Of a DNA stretch of 64,000 nucleotides, positions 8,414 to 16,187 are shown piece by piece. The stretch is from CAVTWH01 sp963850915 (lineage in GTDB: Bacteria; Actinomycetota; Actinomycetes; Mycobacteriales; Micromonosporaceae). How positions within the stretch are numbered: position 1 is the stretch's first letter; the number at the start of each line of letters is the position of its first letter. A program made the translations under genes and the position numbers. A model generated the notes under the pieces. That model saw only the letters and a list, made by a program, of their open reading frames with translations, did not search any database and was not told where the DNA came from. The stretch spans positions 620,001 through 684,000 of the forward strand of contig CAWKND010000004.1 of NCBI GenBank assembly GCA_963850915.1, in the 5' to 3' direction.

Positions 8414-8818
8414 TCAGCGGAGTGCGTCGAGGGCGTCGGCGACGGCGGGTGCGGCACCCTCGAGGCGTACCCAGCGCTCGTTCTCGCCAGCCCACCAGCC
8501 GACGGTCAGGCGTACCGGGTGCACCCGCTGCCGCATGGTCTCCTGCACGGCTGTCCAGCCGGCGGTCGAGGCGACCCCGACCCGGAAAGCGCTGATGCTG
8601 GCGTGGGCGGTCGTACTCCAGTCGCAGTGGTCGAGGTCGTGCCATGGCAGCGCTACCACGCCCCGGGCCTGGAGGGCGTCGGCGAGGATGACCGCCTCGG
8701 CCGGGTAGACCCCGCGCCCCTCGTTCACCCGCTCCGGGTAGAGCGTCACGTCGTGGGCGTCGCCGAGGCGTAACCCGGAAGGAGCCTCCACGTCGTCGAC
8801 CATTACGTCCGTTGCCAT
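8414..8818 (-). CDS. hypothetical protein
   Basis: This 134-residue protein has no family I can name. It begins MATDVMVDDVEAPSG and contains a VALPWHDLDHCDWSTTAH segment, a WTAVQETMRQR helix and a C-terminal VRLEGAAPAVADALDAL helix. It has no signal peptide or membrane segment. A longer frame reaches 8980, but the ATG at 8818 is preferred because TAGAAT lies 7 nt upstream on the coding strand, and the extension would cover the promoter of the divergent gene at 8946. Confidence 0.6.
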   Translation of the reverse strand: MATDVMVDDVEAPSGLRLGDAHDVTLYPERVNEGRGVYPAEAVILADALQARGVVALPWHDLDHCDWSTTAHASISAFRVGVASTAGWTAVQETMRQRVHPVRLTVGWWAGENERWVRLEGAAPAVADALDALR

Positions 8819-8825
8819 GTAAGGA

Positions 8826-8831
8826 ATTCTA
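8826..8831 (-). promoter_or_regulatory. leaderless -10 element of the hypothetical gene
   Basis: On the minus strand TAGAAT, 7 nt, then the ATG at 8818. Confidence 0.55.
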
Positions 8832-8931
8832 CGGCCGGATCCGGGTGGTACCGAGCTCAGCAGTATCAACCGGACATCCACAAGCGCCTCCCCCATTGTG
8901 GGCGGCGGGACCGGACGATCGGTGGACCGGG

Positions 8932-8937
8932 TAGCGT
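8932..8937 (+). promoter_or_regulatory. -10 element of the hydroxyacid dehydrogenase gene
   Basis: TAGCGT ends 8 nt before the GTG at 8946 and 11 nt before the following ATG at 8949. Confidence 0.45.
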
Positions 8938-8945
8938 GATCGGTT

Positions 8946-9869
8946 GTGATGGTGTGGATCCCGCACGAGGCTGGCCTCACCCTGATGGGCCAACTTCCGG
9001 CGAGTATCAGCGTCCGCGTCCTGGCTGAGGTATTTGGGCCGCTCCCGGGGCCAGTCGACGAGGTTGACGTCTACGTGCCGCCGTTCCTGGCTGGCAGCAC
9101 CGCGGTGCAATTGGCGCAGAAGCTGCCGAACGTCCAATTGGTCCAGCTGATGTCGGCCGGTGCCGACGCCTGGGTGGGCAAGCTGGCCCCGGGGGTACAC
9201 CTCTGCGACGCCCGTGGCGTGCACTCCTCGTCGACCGCCGAGTGGGCGGCGGCGGTGATCCTGGCACAGCTGCGACAGCTGCCCGCGTTCGCCCGGAGCC
9301 AGGCCGCCCGGGAGTGGTCGTTCCGTGAGTACGCACCCACCGACGAACTGGCCGGCAAGCGGGTACTGATCATCGGGGCGGGCGCCATCGGTGAGGCGCT
9401 GGCCGCCCGGCTCACCCCGTTCGAGGTGAGCCTGACGATGGTGGCCCGCTCGGCCCGGCCGGGTATCCACAGCGTCGCCGAGCTGCCCGAACTGCTCCCC
9501 GAGGCTGACGTGGTGGTACTCCTGCTGCCGCTCACTCCGCAGACCACCGGACTTGTCGACGCCGCCTTCCTGGCCCGGATGCCGGACGGCGCGCTGCTGG
9601 TCAACGGCGCCCGCGGCCCGGTGGTGGATACCGAGGCGCTCACCGCCGAACTGGCCAGCGGCCGGCTGTCGGCCGCCGTCGACGTGACCGATCCCGAGCC
9701 GCTGCCCCCCGAACACCCGCTGTGGACGATGCCGAACTTCCTGCTCACCCCGCATGTGGGTGGCTCGGTGCGGGGCCTGCCGAAGCGGGCCTACGCCCTG
9801 GTCGGCGACCAGCTACGCCGGCTGGCAGCGGGTCAGCCGCTGATCAACGAGGTACGGGACGGCTACTGA
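8946..9869 (+). CDS. D-2-hydroxyacid dehydrogenase
   Basis: This 307-residue protein is an NAD-dependent D-isomer 2-hydroxyacid dehydrogenase, which interconverts a 2-keto acid and a D-2-hydroxy acid. The nucleotide-binding loop is GAGAIGEALAARL. The substrate-side signatures are VLLLPLTPQTTGLVDAAFL, NGARGPVVDTEAL (substrate Arg) and HVGGSVRG (catalytic His). The substrate is not predictable. The GTG at 8946 and an ATG three bases on are both possible starts. It overlaps the convergent PH-domain gene by 7 nt at the 3' end. Confidence 0.87.
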   Translation: MMVWIPHEAGLTLMGQLPASISVRVLAEVFGPLPGPVDEVDVYVPPFLAGSTAVQLAQKLPNVQLVQLMSAGADAWVGKLAPGVHLCDARGVHSSSTAEWAAAVILAQLRQLPAFARSQAAREWSFREYAPTDELAGKRVLIIGAGAIGEALAARLTPFEVSLTMVARSARPGIHSVAELPELLPEADVVVLLLPLTPQTTGLVDAAFLARMPDGALLVNGARGPVVDTEALTAELASGRLSAAVDVTDPEPLPPEHPLWTMPNFLLTPHVGGSVRGLPKRAYALVGDQLRRLAAGQPLINEVRDGY

Positions 9870-10315
9870 CCGCGCTCCGCGCTGCCGGTCTCGGTGCCGG
9901 TGCCGGTACCTGTGTCGCTGTCGGGCTCGTCGTCCGGCTCGCTGGCTTGTTCGCTGGCCGGCAGGGTGCTGGGTTGGCCGCCGGCAGCCAGCAGACGGGG
10001 CAGGTCGGCCGGGGTCACGGCGGCCAGGATGACCGCGCGTCCCGTAGTCAGCTGAGCCAGTACCCGGCCGCCCTGCGGGGTGAACCCGTCGATCTGCGGC
10101 CAGCTCAGCCGGCGGCTGCCGACCAGCGCGCGGATGCGTACCCCGTTGGCGTCCACGTCGGTACCCGAGCGCAGGCTCCAGGCGATCATCACCAGCGGTA
10201 CCAGCAGCAGCGGCGCGAGGTACCACCGGCTGGTGGCGAGGGCGAGCCCGCCACAGAGCATGACCACGCCCAGTACGGCGATGCTGACGTTGTGCCGGAA
10301 GCGCAGCGTTTCCAC
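9863..10315 (-). CDS. membrane protein with bacterial PH domain
   Basis: This 150-residue protein has two adjacent N-terminal membrane helices (about residues 10-28 and 33-46). A small PH-like beta domain with the motifs DANGVRIRALVG, LSWPQIDGF and GRAVILAAV follows, as in actinobacterial bPH proteins. The tail is acidic with Gly-Thr repeats. The role is unknown. The GTG start is plausible because a CAGGAT hexamer lies 6 nt upstream. Confidence 0.72.
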   Translation of the reverse strand: METLRFRHNVSIAVLGVVMLCGGLALATSRWYLAPLLLVPLVMIAWSLRSGTDVDANGVRIRALVGSRRLSWPQIDGFTPQGGRVLAQLTTGRAVILAAVTPADLPRLLAAGGQPSTLPASEQASEPDDEPDSDTGTGTGTETGSAERGQ

Positions 10316-10378
10316 CGCGCCATCCTGCCATCACCCGTGACTGGCCCTGCTCATGGCTACGGGGTCACGGCTACGTGG

Positions 10379-11614
10379 TCACGGCCACGCGACGCTGACC
10401 GGGGTACCGGCGAAGCTGGCGTACCGGGCGAACGCCGCCTCGACCGCCCGCCGCCGCGCAGCCGTGAGCCGATCGGGAATGGCGGGACGGGCGACGATCC
10501 CGGCCGGTGTGACCTCGCGGCGCCACAGCCCGACGAGTTGGCTGTCCAGCAGGATCGCGTGTACGAGCGGGTTCACGCCCGGTACCGGCAGCGTCCGCCC
10601 GGCGAGGTTGGCCACCGGCCGGCTCTCGGTGTACGCGACCACGTACTCGTCGTATGCCTGCAGCACGTGTACGTCCGGCGACGGTACGGCTGGCGGGACC
10701 GGGCTCGGCGCGTACCAGAGGGTCTGGTCGGTACCGGCGATGTCTACCCGCGCGCTGGTCAGGTCGGGGCCGACCAGCTCCAGGCCGCGCCGGACCTGGG
10801 TGAGAGTGAGGCTCGACCACCAGGCGAAGTCCTTCACCGTCGCCGGCCCGTGACTGGTGAAGTAGCGCCGGGTCAGCTCCGCCAGCTCATCCTCGGCCGC
10901 CGGCCGGCCCGCGCCGGGTGGGCCAGCCGCGCCGGGTGGGCTTGCCGCGCCGGGTGGGCTTGCTGCGCCGGCCGGGCGTGCCGCGCTGGGTGGGCTTGCT
11001 GCGCCGGGTGGGCTTGCTGCGCCGGGTGGGCTTGCTGCGCCGGGCGGGCTTGCTGCGCCGGGGATGCGCTCGCTGACCAGGGCGTAGGTGTGCTGGCGGC
11101 CACGCAGCGCGCCGCTGGTGATCAGTGCGTCCAGCTCCGCGCGGATGAGCACGTAGGCGAGGCGGTTGCCGGTCGCCGGGAACCCGCCCTGCTCCAGCGC
11201 GGCGGCCAGTTCGACGCGGGTCAGCTGCCGGCCACCCCGTAGCGCTTCGGTGAGGATCCGGAAGGTGATCTCGTCCGTCCCGGCATCCAGCCCGTGCCGC
11301 CGGTAGTAGTAGGCGTTGAGGGCGTGTACCCGCGGGGCAGTCACCCGCTGGATCCAGGCCAGGTCGGTGGCGGCGACGAAGTGCCAGGTCGGGCGCAGCG
11401 CGTGGGTACGCACGATGGCACCGCTGTCGAAGGCGCGCTGGACGGATCCGTCGTCGGCGTCGCGGGTACGCTGCCCGACCGACCACTTGGCCACCGCGTA
11501 CTCCTGCGCCTGTACAGCGCCGAACCAGCCTACGACGGCGGCCGGATCGGCCGGCCGCGCCCCGGTCAGGTGCTGGTTGTGCAGCCGGCGCGCGGCGACT
11601 TCAGCTCCGTCCAC
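10379..11614 (-). CDS. AlkZ-like winged-helix DNA glycosylase (HTH_42 family)
   Basis: This 411-residue member of the HTH_42 (winged-helix DNA-binding) family includes AlkZ and YcaQ, glycosylases that unhook bulky or crosslinked lesions. The catalytic Q-x-Q type motif is present (GAVQAQEYAVAKWS) and THALRPTWHF follows. Between the N-terminal and C-terminal lobes sits a hexapeptide repeat (consensus PGAASP, nine units) encoded by an 18-bp tandem repeat. The GTG at 11614 is chosen because TAGCAT lies 7 nt upstream; the frame extends to 11644 without support. Without an antibiotic cluster nearby a self-resistance role is unproven. Confidence 0.8.
   Translation of the reverse strand: MDGAEVAARRLHNQHLTGARPADPAAVVGWFGAVQAQEYAVAKWSVGQRTRDADDGSVQRAFDSGAIVRTHALRPTWHFVAATDLAWIQRVTAPRVHALNAYYYRRHGLDAGTDEITFRILTEALRGGRQLTRVELAAALEQGGFPATGNRLAYVLIRAELDALITSGALRGRQHTYALVSERIPGAASPPGAASPPGAASPPGAASPPSAARPAGAASPPGAASPPGAAGPPGAGRPAAEDELAELTRRYFTSHGPATVKDFAWWSSLTLTQVRRGLELVGPDLTSARVDIAGTDQTLWYAPSPVPPAVPSPDVHVLQAYDEYVVAYTESRPVANLAGRTLPVPGVNPLVHAILLDSQLVGLWRREVTPAGIVARPAIPDRLTAARRRAVEAAFARYASFAGTPVSVAWP
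10901..11061. repeat. 18-bp coding tandem repeat
   Basis: About nine units of 18 bp, plus-strand consensus GCCGGGTGGGCTTGCTGC. They encode the Pro/Gly/Ala/Ser linker inside the AlkZ-like protein. Copies are nearly identical, which suggests recent expansion. Confidence 0.85.
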
Positions 11615-11621
11615 ACCCCGG

Positions 11622-11627
11622 ATGCTA
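11622..11627 (-). promoter_or_regulatory. leaderless -10 element of the AlkZ-like gene
   Basis: On the minus strand TAGCAT, 7 nt, then the GTG at 11614. Confidence 0.5.
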
Positions 11628-11660
11628 GGCACCCCCACCGACACCCCGCCGGCGGCGACA

Positions 11661-11834
11661 GCCGGCCAGATCAGCCGGCCAGATCAGCCAGCCAGAACGG
11701 CACCGGAGCGGCCACCCGGGTGGGTGACCGCTCCAGCGTGCCGAACCTTCGCCGAACGAGACGCCACCAAACGAGGCGCCATCAAACGAGACGACATCGA
11801 GAACGAGACATCGAGAACGGGACATCGAGAACGG
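11661..11834. repeat. three short tandem-repeat arrays between AlkZ-like and glyA genes
   Basis: GCCGGCCAGATCA is repeated at 11661 and 11674. A 15-bp unit AACGAGACGCCATCA occurs at 11755, 11770 and 11785. A 14-bp unit GACATCGAGAACGG occurs at 11793, 11807 and 11821. The stretch otherwise holds no gene and ends just before the glyA stop. Confidence 0.75.
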
Positions 11835-11860
11835 GACGTCCCAGCGAACCACGGGACGGA

Positions 11861-13126
11861 TCAGGCGTCGTACCCCGGAATGGGGTAGGCGGCCAGCAGG
11901 TCGGCGATCTCGCCGGCGATCTTGTCCAGCGCGCCGTCGTCGCCGGCCAGGCTGGCAGCGATGGCGCCGTCCATCCACGCGGCGACCTGCGGCATCTGTG
12001 CCTCGGTGAGGCCCCGCGTGGTGAGCGCCGGGGTACCGAGCCGGATGCCCGAGGGGTCCAGCGGCTTGCGGGTGTCGAAGGGTACGGCGTTGAAGTTGAG
12101 TTCGATGCCGGCCCGGTCCAGCGCCTTGGCGGCCGGCTTGCCGGTGATCCCCTTGCTGGTCAGGTCGATCAGGATGAGGTGGTTGTCGGTACCCCCGCTG
12201 ACCAGGTCGAAGCCGCGCTCGGTGAGCGCCGTGGCGAGCGCCTTGGCGTTGGCGACGATCTGGTGGGCGTACGCCGAGAAGGCCGGCTGGGCCGCCTCGT
12301 GCAGGGCCACCGCGATGCCGGCCGTGGTGTGGTTGTGCGGACCGCCCTGCAGGCCGGGGAAGACCGCCTTGTCCAGCGCCTTCGCGTGCTCGGCGTCGGA
12401 CATCAGCATCGCGCCGCGCGGGCCGCGCAGGGTCTTGTGCGTGGTGGTCGAGATGATCTGCGCGTGCCCGACCGGGGACGGGTGCGCGCCACCGGCGATC
12501 AGGCCGGCGATGTGCGCGATGTCGGCGGCCAGGATGGCGCCGGCCTCACGGGCGATGGCCGCGAACGCCGGGAAGTCGATGGTGCGCGGGATCGCGGTAC
12601 CGCCGCAGAAGATCAGCTTCGGCCGCTCCTTGAGCGCCAGGTCGCGTACCTGGTCCAGGTCGATCCGGCCGGTCTGCGGGTCGACGCCGTAGTGCACCGG
12701 GCGGAACCACTTGCCGGTGGCCGATACCGGAGAGCCGTGCGTGAGGTGCCCGCCGTGCGCCAGCTGCAGCGACAGGAAGGTGTCCCCGGGGTTCATGTAG
12801 GCCAGGTAGATCGCGAGGTTGGCCGGCGAGCCGGAGTACGGCTGGACGTTGGCGTGGTCGACGCCGAACAGCGCCTCGGCCCGCGCCACGGCGAGCTGCT
12901 CGATCGGGTCGATGAGCTGCTGGCCCTCGTAGTAGCGGCGGCCGGCGTACCCCTCGGAGTATTTGTTCGTGAGCAGCGTGCCGGTCGCCTCCAGTACTGC
13001 GGAGGAGACGTAGTTCTCGGACGGGATCATGCGCAGCACGTCGTGCTGGCGGCGGGCCTCCCGCTCGATCAGGTCGGCGAGCGTCGGGTCGGTGGCGGTC
13101 AGGTGCGGAATCGGCGGTACGTGCAC
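11861..13126 (-). CDS. glyA: serine hydroxymethyltransferase
   Basis: This 421-residue PLP enzyme converts serine and tetrahydrofolate to glycine and 5,10-methylene-tetrahydrofolate, the main one-carbon source. The PLP lysine is Lys231 in STTTHKTLRGPRG. MIPSENYVS, KYSEGYAGRRYYEG and the FNAVPFD C-terminal region are typical. Length is normal. The start is a GTG with AAGGGAG about 9 nt upstream. That ribosome site lies just downstream of a ZTP riboswitch, so translation is probably raised when ZTP signals a shortage of 10-formyl-tetrahydrofolate. serA at 27-29 kb supplies serine synthesis. Confidence 0.96.
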   Translation of the reverse strand: MHVPPIPHLTATDPTLADLIEREARRQHDVLRMIPSENYVSSAVLEATGTLLTNKYSEGYAGRRYYEGQQLIDPIEQLAVARAEALFGVDHANVQPYSGSPANLAIYLAYMNPGDTFLSLQLAHGGHLTHGSPVSATGKWFRPVHYGVDPQTGRIDLDQVRDLALKERPKLIFCGGTAIPRTIDFPAFAAIAREAGAILAADIAHIAGLIAGGAHPSPVGHAQIISTTTHKTLRGPRGAMLMSDAEHAKALDKAVFPGLQGGPHNHTTAGIAVALHEAAQPAFSAYAHQIVANAKALATALTERGFDLVSGGTDNHLILIDLTSKGITGKPAAKALDRAGIELNFNAVPFDTRKPLDPSGIRLGTPALTTRGLTEAQMPQVAAWMDGAIAASLAGDDGALDKIAGEIADLLAAYPIPGYDA

Positions 13127-13149
13127 GGTCGGCTCCCTTACGGGCGGTC

Positions 13150-13248
13150 CGACACCCAGGCGCGCGGTGCCGGTGTGCGTCGCTCCCCGGTGGTCGGTTC
13201 CACCCGCTCCTCGAAGGAGCCGTTGCGCCAGTCGCGAGACCCCCGGAG
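13150..13248 (-). ncRNA. ZTP (pfl) riboswitch
   Basis: On the minus strand the leader of glyA carries the conserved blocks of the pfl/ZTP aptamer in order: GCGACTGGCG (13226-13235), a variable hairpin, CCACCGGGGAGCG (13181-13193), another variable stem, and CGCCTGGGTG (13153-13162). These match the class consensus (GACUGGCG ... CCACCGGGNAGC ... CGCCUGGGC) as I recall it. glyA is among the commonest genes under this riboswitch. The ribosome site follows within about 20 nt and there is no T tract, which suggests control of translation initiation. Confidence 0.88.
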
Positions 13249-13306
13249 TCTACCGGCCGCCCCGGCCTCGATGCGCCGCACGCCGCCTCGCACGGCGGTC
13301 GAATGA

Positions 13307-13370
13307 AGGTGATGTTGGGGTTTTCGGGCTGATCATGGAGCGGTTGACCCCGAAAACCCCAACATCACCT
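13307..13370. repeat. 22-bp perfect inverted repeat with 20-nt loop
   Basis: Left arm 13307-13328 and right arm 13349-13370 are exact reverse complements (left arm begins AGGTGATGTTGGGGTTTTCG). The loop contains TGATCA. The element lies between the glyA leader and the stop of the GH5 gene at 13398. It could terminate the GH5 transcript, but the A/T-containing stem is unusual for terminators here. Confidence 0.85.
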
Positions 13371-13397
13371 GGTACCCCTGGCGTCAGGTCCCGCGCG

Positions 13398-15134
13398 TCA
13401 GACGCGGGTGCACGCCGTCCCGTTGAGCGTGAAGCTCGCGGGTACGGCGTTGGTACCCGAGTAGCTTGCCTGGAAGCCGAGGGTGACGTTGCCACCCGCC
13501 GGTACGGCCCCGTTCCAGCTGGCGTTGACGGCGCTCACCTGCTGGCCGGTCTGCGTGGTCACCGAACTCCAGGCGTTGCTGATCAACTGGTTGCCGGCGA
13601 AGCTCCAGCGCAGCGTCCAGCCGTTCCAGGCGGCGGTACCCCGGTTGGTGATCGTCACCGTGGCCACGAAGCCGGTACCCCAGTCGTTGAGCGCGTAATT
13701 GACCGAGCACCCGCCGGCCGCCGACGCCGAAGCCGACGGTGAGGCCGACGGCGACACCGAGCGAGACGGCGAGGCCGACGGTGATACCGAGCGGGACGGC
13801 GAGGCCGACGGTGATACCGAAGCCGATCGGGACGGCGACACCGACGGGGATGCCGACGCGGACCGGGACGGCGATACCGACGGTGATACCGGGGGCGAGG
13901 ACGGTGGCGTACCGCCGCTCTTCGCCGCCATCCGGGCCGAATGGGCCGAGAAGACCGACAACTCCGGGGCGCCGTGCTTGACCGCGTAGTTGTCCCCGCC
14001 CGCCTGCGGATCCGGGTACCACCAGAAGGCGCTGCCGGCGATGTCCTGCTGCTCGATGTCGTTGTAGATGGAGGTCCACCAGGTCGATCGGTCCACCCCC
14101 ATGGTGTTGAACTCGCCGAGGAAGAACGGCTTGCCAACCAGGTTCACCGAGTCGGAGTTCCAGGCGTTGATCAGCGTGACGGTCTGCGCCAGCGTGAGGT
14201 TCGCCCAGCCCTCGTTCGGGTACGGGTGCGCCGAGGTGAAGTCGATGTACGGCGACTGCTGCAGGTACACGAACGGGTTGCCCTCGTCGCCACCGAAGCC
14301 GTACTTGCTCTGGTGCCCCTCGATCCCGGCGTACAACATGTGTTTGGTGTCAATGCCCTTGATGTAGGCGCCCATCTCGTCGACCCAGGCCCGCAGCGTT
14401 ACCCCGGAGGTGCTCTCGGTGCCCTGCCCCTCGTAGCGCGGCTCGTTCATCAGGTCCCAGGCGAAGATCGTCGGATCGTCCTTGTACGCCACCCCGCTGT
14501 AGTGGTTGACCCGGTTCAGCGCGTAGTTGACGTAGTTCTTGTACTGCGTGAAGCAGCCCGGGCAGGCGGTCTTGTTGAAGAAGCGCCAGCGGTTGGCCTG
14601 CCCGGTGGCCAACCCCTCCCAGGAGAGCCGGGTGTCGATACCGCCGTAGGCCTCCCAGTAGTTCTCCAGCGTCGGGATGAGCCGGACGTTGTGTGCCTTG
14701 GCCGACTGGATGATGTAGTCGAACTCGGCGAACTCCTGGTCGTTGTAGACGCCCTTGGCGGTCTCGAAGCCGTGCCACGCCTCGTGGTCGAACATCCACA
14801 GCCGCAGTACCGAGACCCCGTCGCTCTGCAACTCGGCGAAGTGGTTGTCGATGCGGGTCTTGTCCATGTACTGCGTCTCGGTGTCGCCGTAACTTCCACC
14901 GTAGGTGAACACGTCGTAGGTGTTCGCGCCGGCGAAGTAGTAGGTGTGCCCGTTCAGGCAGAAGTGCACGCCACAGCGGGTCACGAACCCGTCGGTTGCG
15001 GCGGCTGCGCTGCTGGCGGCGGTGGCGCTGTGCGCGAGGGTGATGCCGGTCGCGGCCAGCGCGGCGACGGCGGCGGTGACCAGGAAAAGGCGGATACGGG
15101 TACGGATGCGGTGGTGGGCGCGTGGGGTGCGCAT
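13398..15134 (-). CDS. secreted GH5 beta-mannanase/cellulase with CBM2
   Basis: This 578-residue extracellular polysaccharidase has four parts. A signal peptide spans about residues 1-40 (RTRIRLFLVTAAVAALAATG then an Ala/Ser cleavage region). A GH5 catalytic domain covers about residues 45-400, with the acid/base Glu in WDLMNEPRYEG and the nucleophile Glu in FFLGEFNTMG. A Ser/Pro/Arg repeat linker follows (about 410-475), then a C-terminal CBM2 with conserved tryptophans (WTLRWSF, NASWNG). The catalytic domain most resembles GH5_7 mannanases; cellulase activity is the alternative. The start at 15134 is chosen for a GGAG 7-8 nt upstream and a proper signal peptide. The linker is encoded by short direct repeats. 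Confidence 0.87.
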   Translation of the reverse strand: MRTPRAHHRIRTRIRLFLVTAAVAALAATGITLAHSATAASSAAAATDGFVTRCGVHFCLNGHTYYFAGANTYDVFTYGGSYGDTETQYMDKTRIDNHFAELQSDGVSVLRLWMFDHEAWHGFETAKGVYNDQEFAEFDYIIQSAKAHNVRLIPTLENYWEAYGGIDTRLSWEGLATGQANRWRFFNKTACPGCFTQYKNYVNYALNRVNHYSGVAYKDDPTIFAWDLMNEPRYEGQGTESTSGVTLRAWVDEMGAYIKGIDTKHMLYAGIEGHQSKYGFGGDEGNPFVYLQQSPYIDFTSAHPYPNEGWANLTLAQTVTLINAWNSDSVNLVGKPFFLGEFNTMGVDRSTWWTSIYNDIEQQDIAGSAFWWYPDPQAGGDNYAVKHGAPELSVFSAHSARMAAKSGGTPPSSPPVSPSVSPSRSASASPSVSPSRSASVSPSASPSRSVSPSASPSRSVSPSASPSASASAAGGCSVNYALNDWGTGFVATVTITNRGTAAWNGWTLRWSFAGNQLISNAWSSVTTQTGQQVSAVNASWNGAVPAGGNVTLGFQASYSGTNAVPASFTLNGTACTRV

Positions 15135-15308
15135 GAGGGGACTCCAGATCCCCGAAGTCGGTGCACCGGCCCGGACGTGTTTCACGCGGCACGTCGTTCG
15201 GCTAGAAACATCGGGGGTACTACGGCTGTCTGAAGATCGGCGTTGCCCCGCCGCCTAAACCGCTTTACTACGCCAGACGCGAGGCCGTTCTGTCAAGCCG
15301 CTGTCCGG

Positions 15309-16097
15309 TCAGCTCGGGGTGATGGCCCGCAGTTCCCGGTACGCCCCGAGTACCGCCGCCGTCCGCTCGGCCAGCTCGGTCGCGGGGTCCGTGTCGGGCG
15401 CTGTCCCGGGCTCCAGCCGGCCGCTGCCGAGCAGTGCGTCCGCGCGCCGGGTCACCGCCTCCACCCGGGCCTGGGCCGCCTGCGCGATCAGGTGCCGCTG
15501 GCACTCGTCGGCGAGCCGGTCCAGCAGGTCGATCTGGCCGGTCACCGACTCGTCCAGCCGCCGGTAGACGGCGGCCAGGTCGTCGGCTTGCGCGGTGAGC
15601 GCTGCCACGGCCGGGTCACCCACCGGCAGCTCGGTGATCACCTGCTCGATGTCGACCCCCGCGGCGCGTACCTCGGCCCGCCGCAGCAGGTCGCCGGCCA
15701 GCTGCCACAGCGCCTGGTCGAGGGTGGGCCCGGCAGGTTCGTCGACGAGCCCGTGCAGGTGCGGCCAGGCACCCTCGATCCGGTCGACCGCCTGCCGAGC
15801 CCGATCCAGGTCGACGCGGCCGAACTCGTCGGTGATCTCCCGCTCGAACTCGGTACGCGGCCGCAGCGCCCAGCTCAGTACCGGCCTGGTCAGCAGGTAC
15901 CCGATCACGGCCACGGTACCGACGGCGTAGACGATCTCGCGGGCCACCGTGTTGGCAGCGACGGTCACCCCGACCGCGGCGCCGCCGATGATCACGCCGA
16001 ACACGGCTGCCGAGCCCTTCGTGGCCGGGCCGTTCACCCGGGCGTACCAGCGCGACCGGGCGTCGTACGGCGGTCGTTTCACGAGGTAGCTCGGCAT
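15309..16097 (-). CDS. conserved membrane protein (paralogue A)
   Basis: This 262-residue protein of unknown function has two N-terminal membrane helices (about residues 30-48 and 55-77). A cytoplasmic helical region of about 170 residues with coiled-coil character follows, ending ELAERTAAVLGAYREL. It is a clear paralogue of the next gene upstream (16188-17071): same architecture, and shared TLDQALWQLAGDLLRR / ALRQALWELAGELTER and C-terminal motifs. CATCAT lies 7 nt before the ATG, a possible leaderless start. Confidence 0.75.
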   Translation of the reverse strand: MPSYLVKRPPYDARSRWYARVNGPATKGSAAVFGVIIGGAAVGVTVAANTVAREIVYAVGTVAVIGYLLTRPVLSWALRPRTEFEREITDEFGRVDLDRARQAVDRIEGAWPHLHGLVDEPAGPTLDQALWQLAGDLLRRAEVRAAGVDIEQVITELPVGDPAVAALTAQADDLAAVYRRLDESVTGQIDLLDRLADECQRHLIAQAAQARVEAVTRRADALLGSGRLEPGTAPDTDPATELAERTAAVLGAYRELRAITPS

Positions 16098-16187
16098 GGC
16101 TCAGATGATGGCAAGTCCAGGCCGGGCCAGCCACCCCGCTCGATGCGACCCGCCGTCGGCGGCCCTGCTCGCACCCGGCCGGATCGG

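Noticed and set aside
10379..11644. AlkZ-like gene start at 11644
   Set aside because: The GTG at 11644 has no promoter or ribosome site at the right spacing, whereas TAGCAT is 7 nt before the GTG at 11614.
13029..13742. Plus-strand frame over the glyA leader and GH5 end
   Set aside because: It spans the riboswitch, the palindrome and part of two genes, has no ribosome site, and encodes Arg/Ser/Pro-rich sequence typical of antisense GC-rich DNA.
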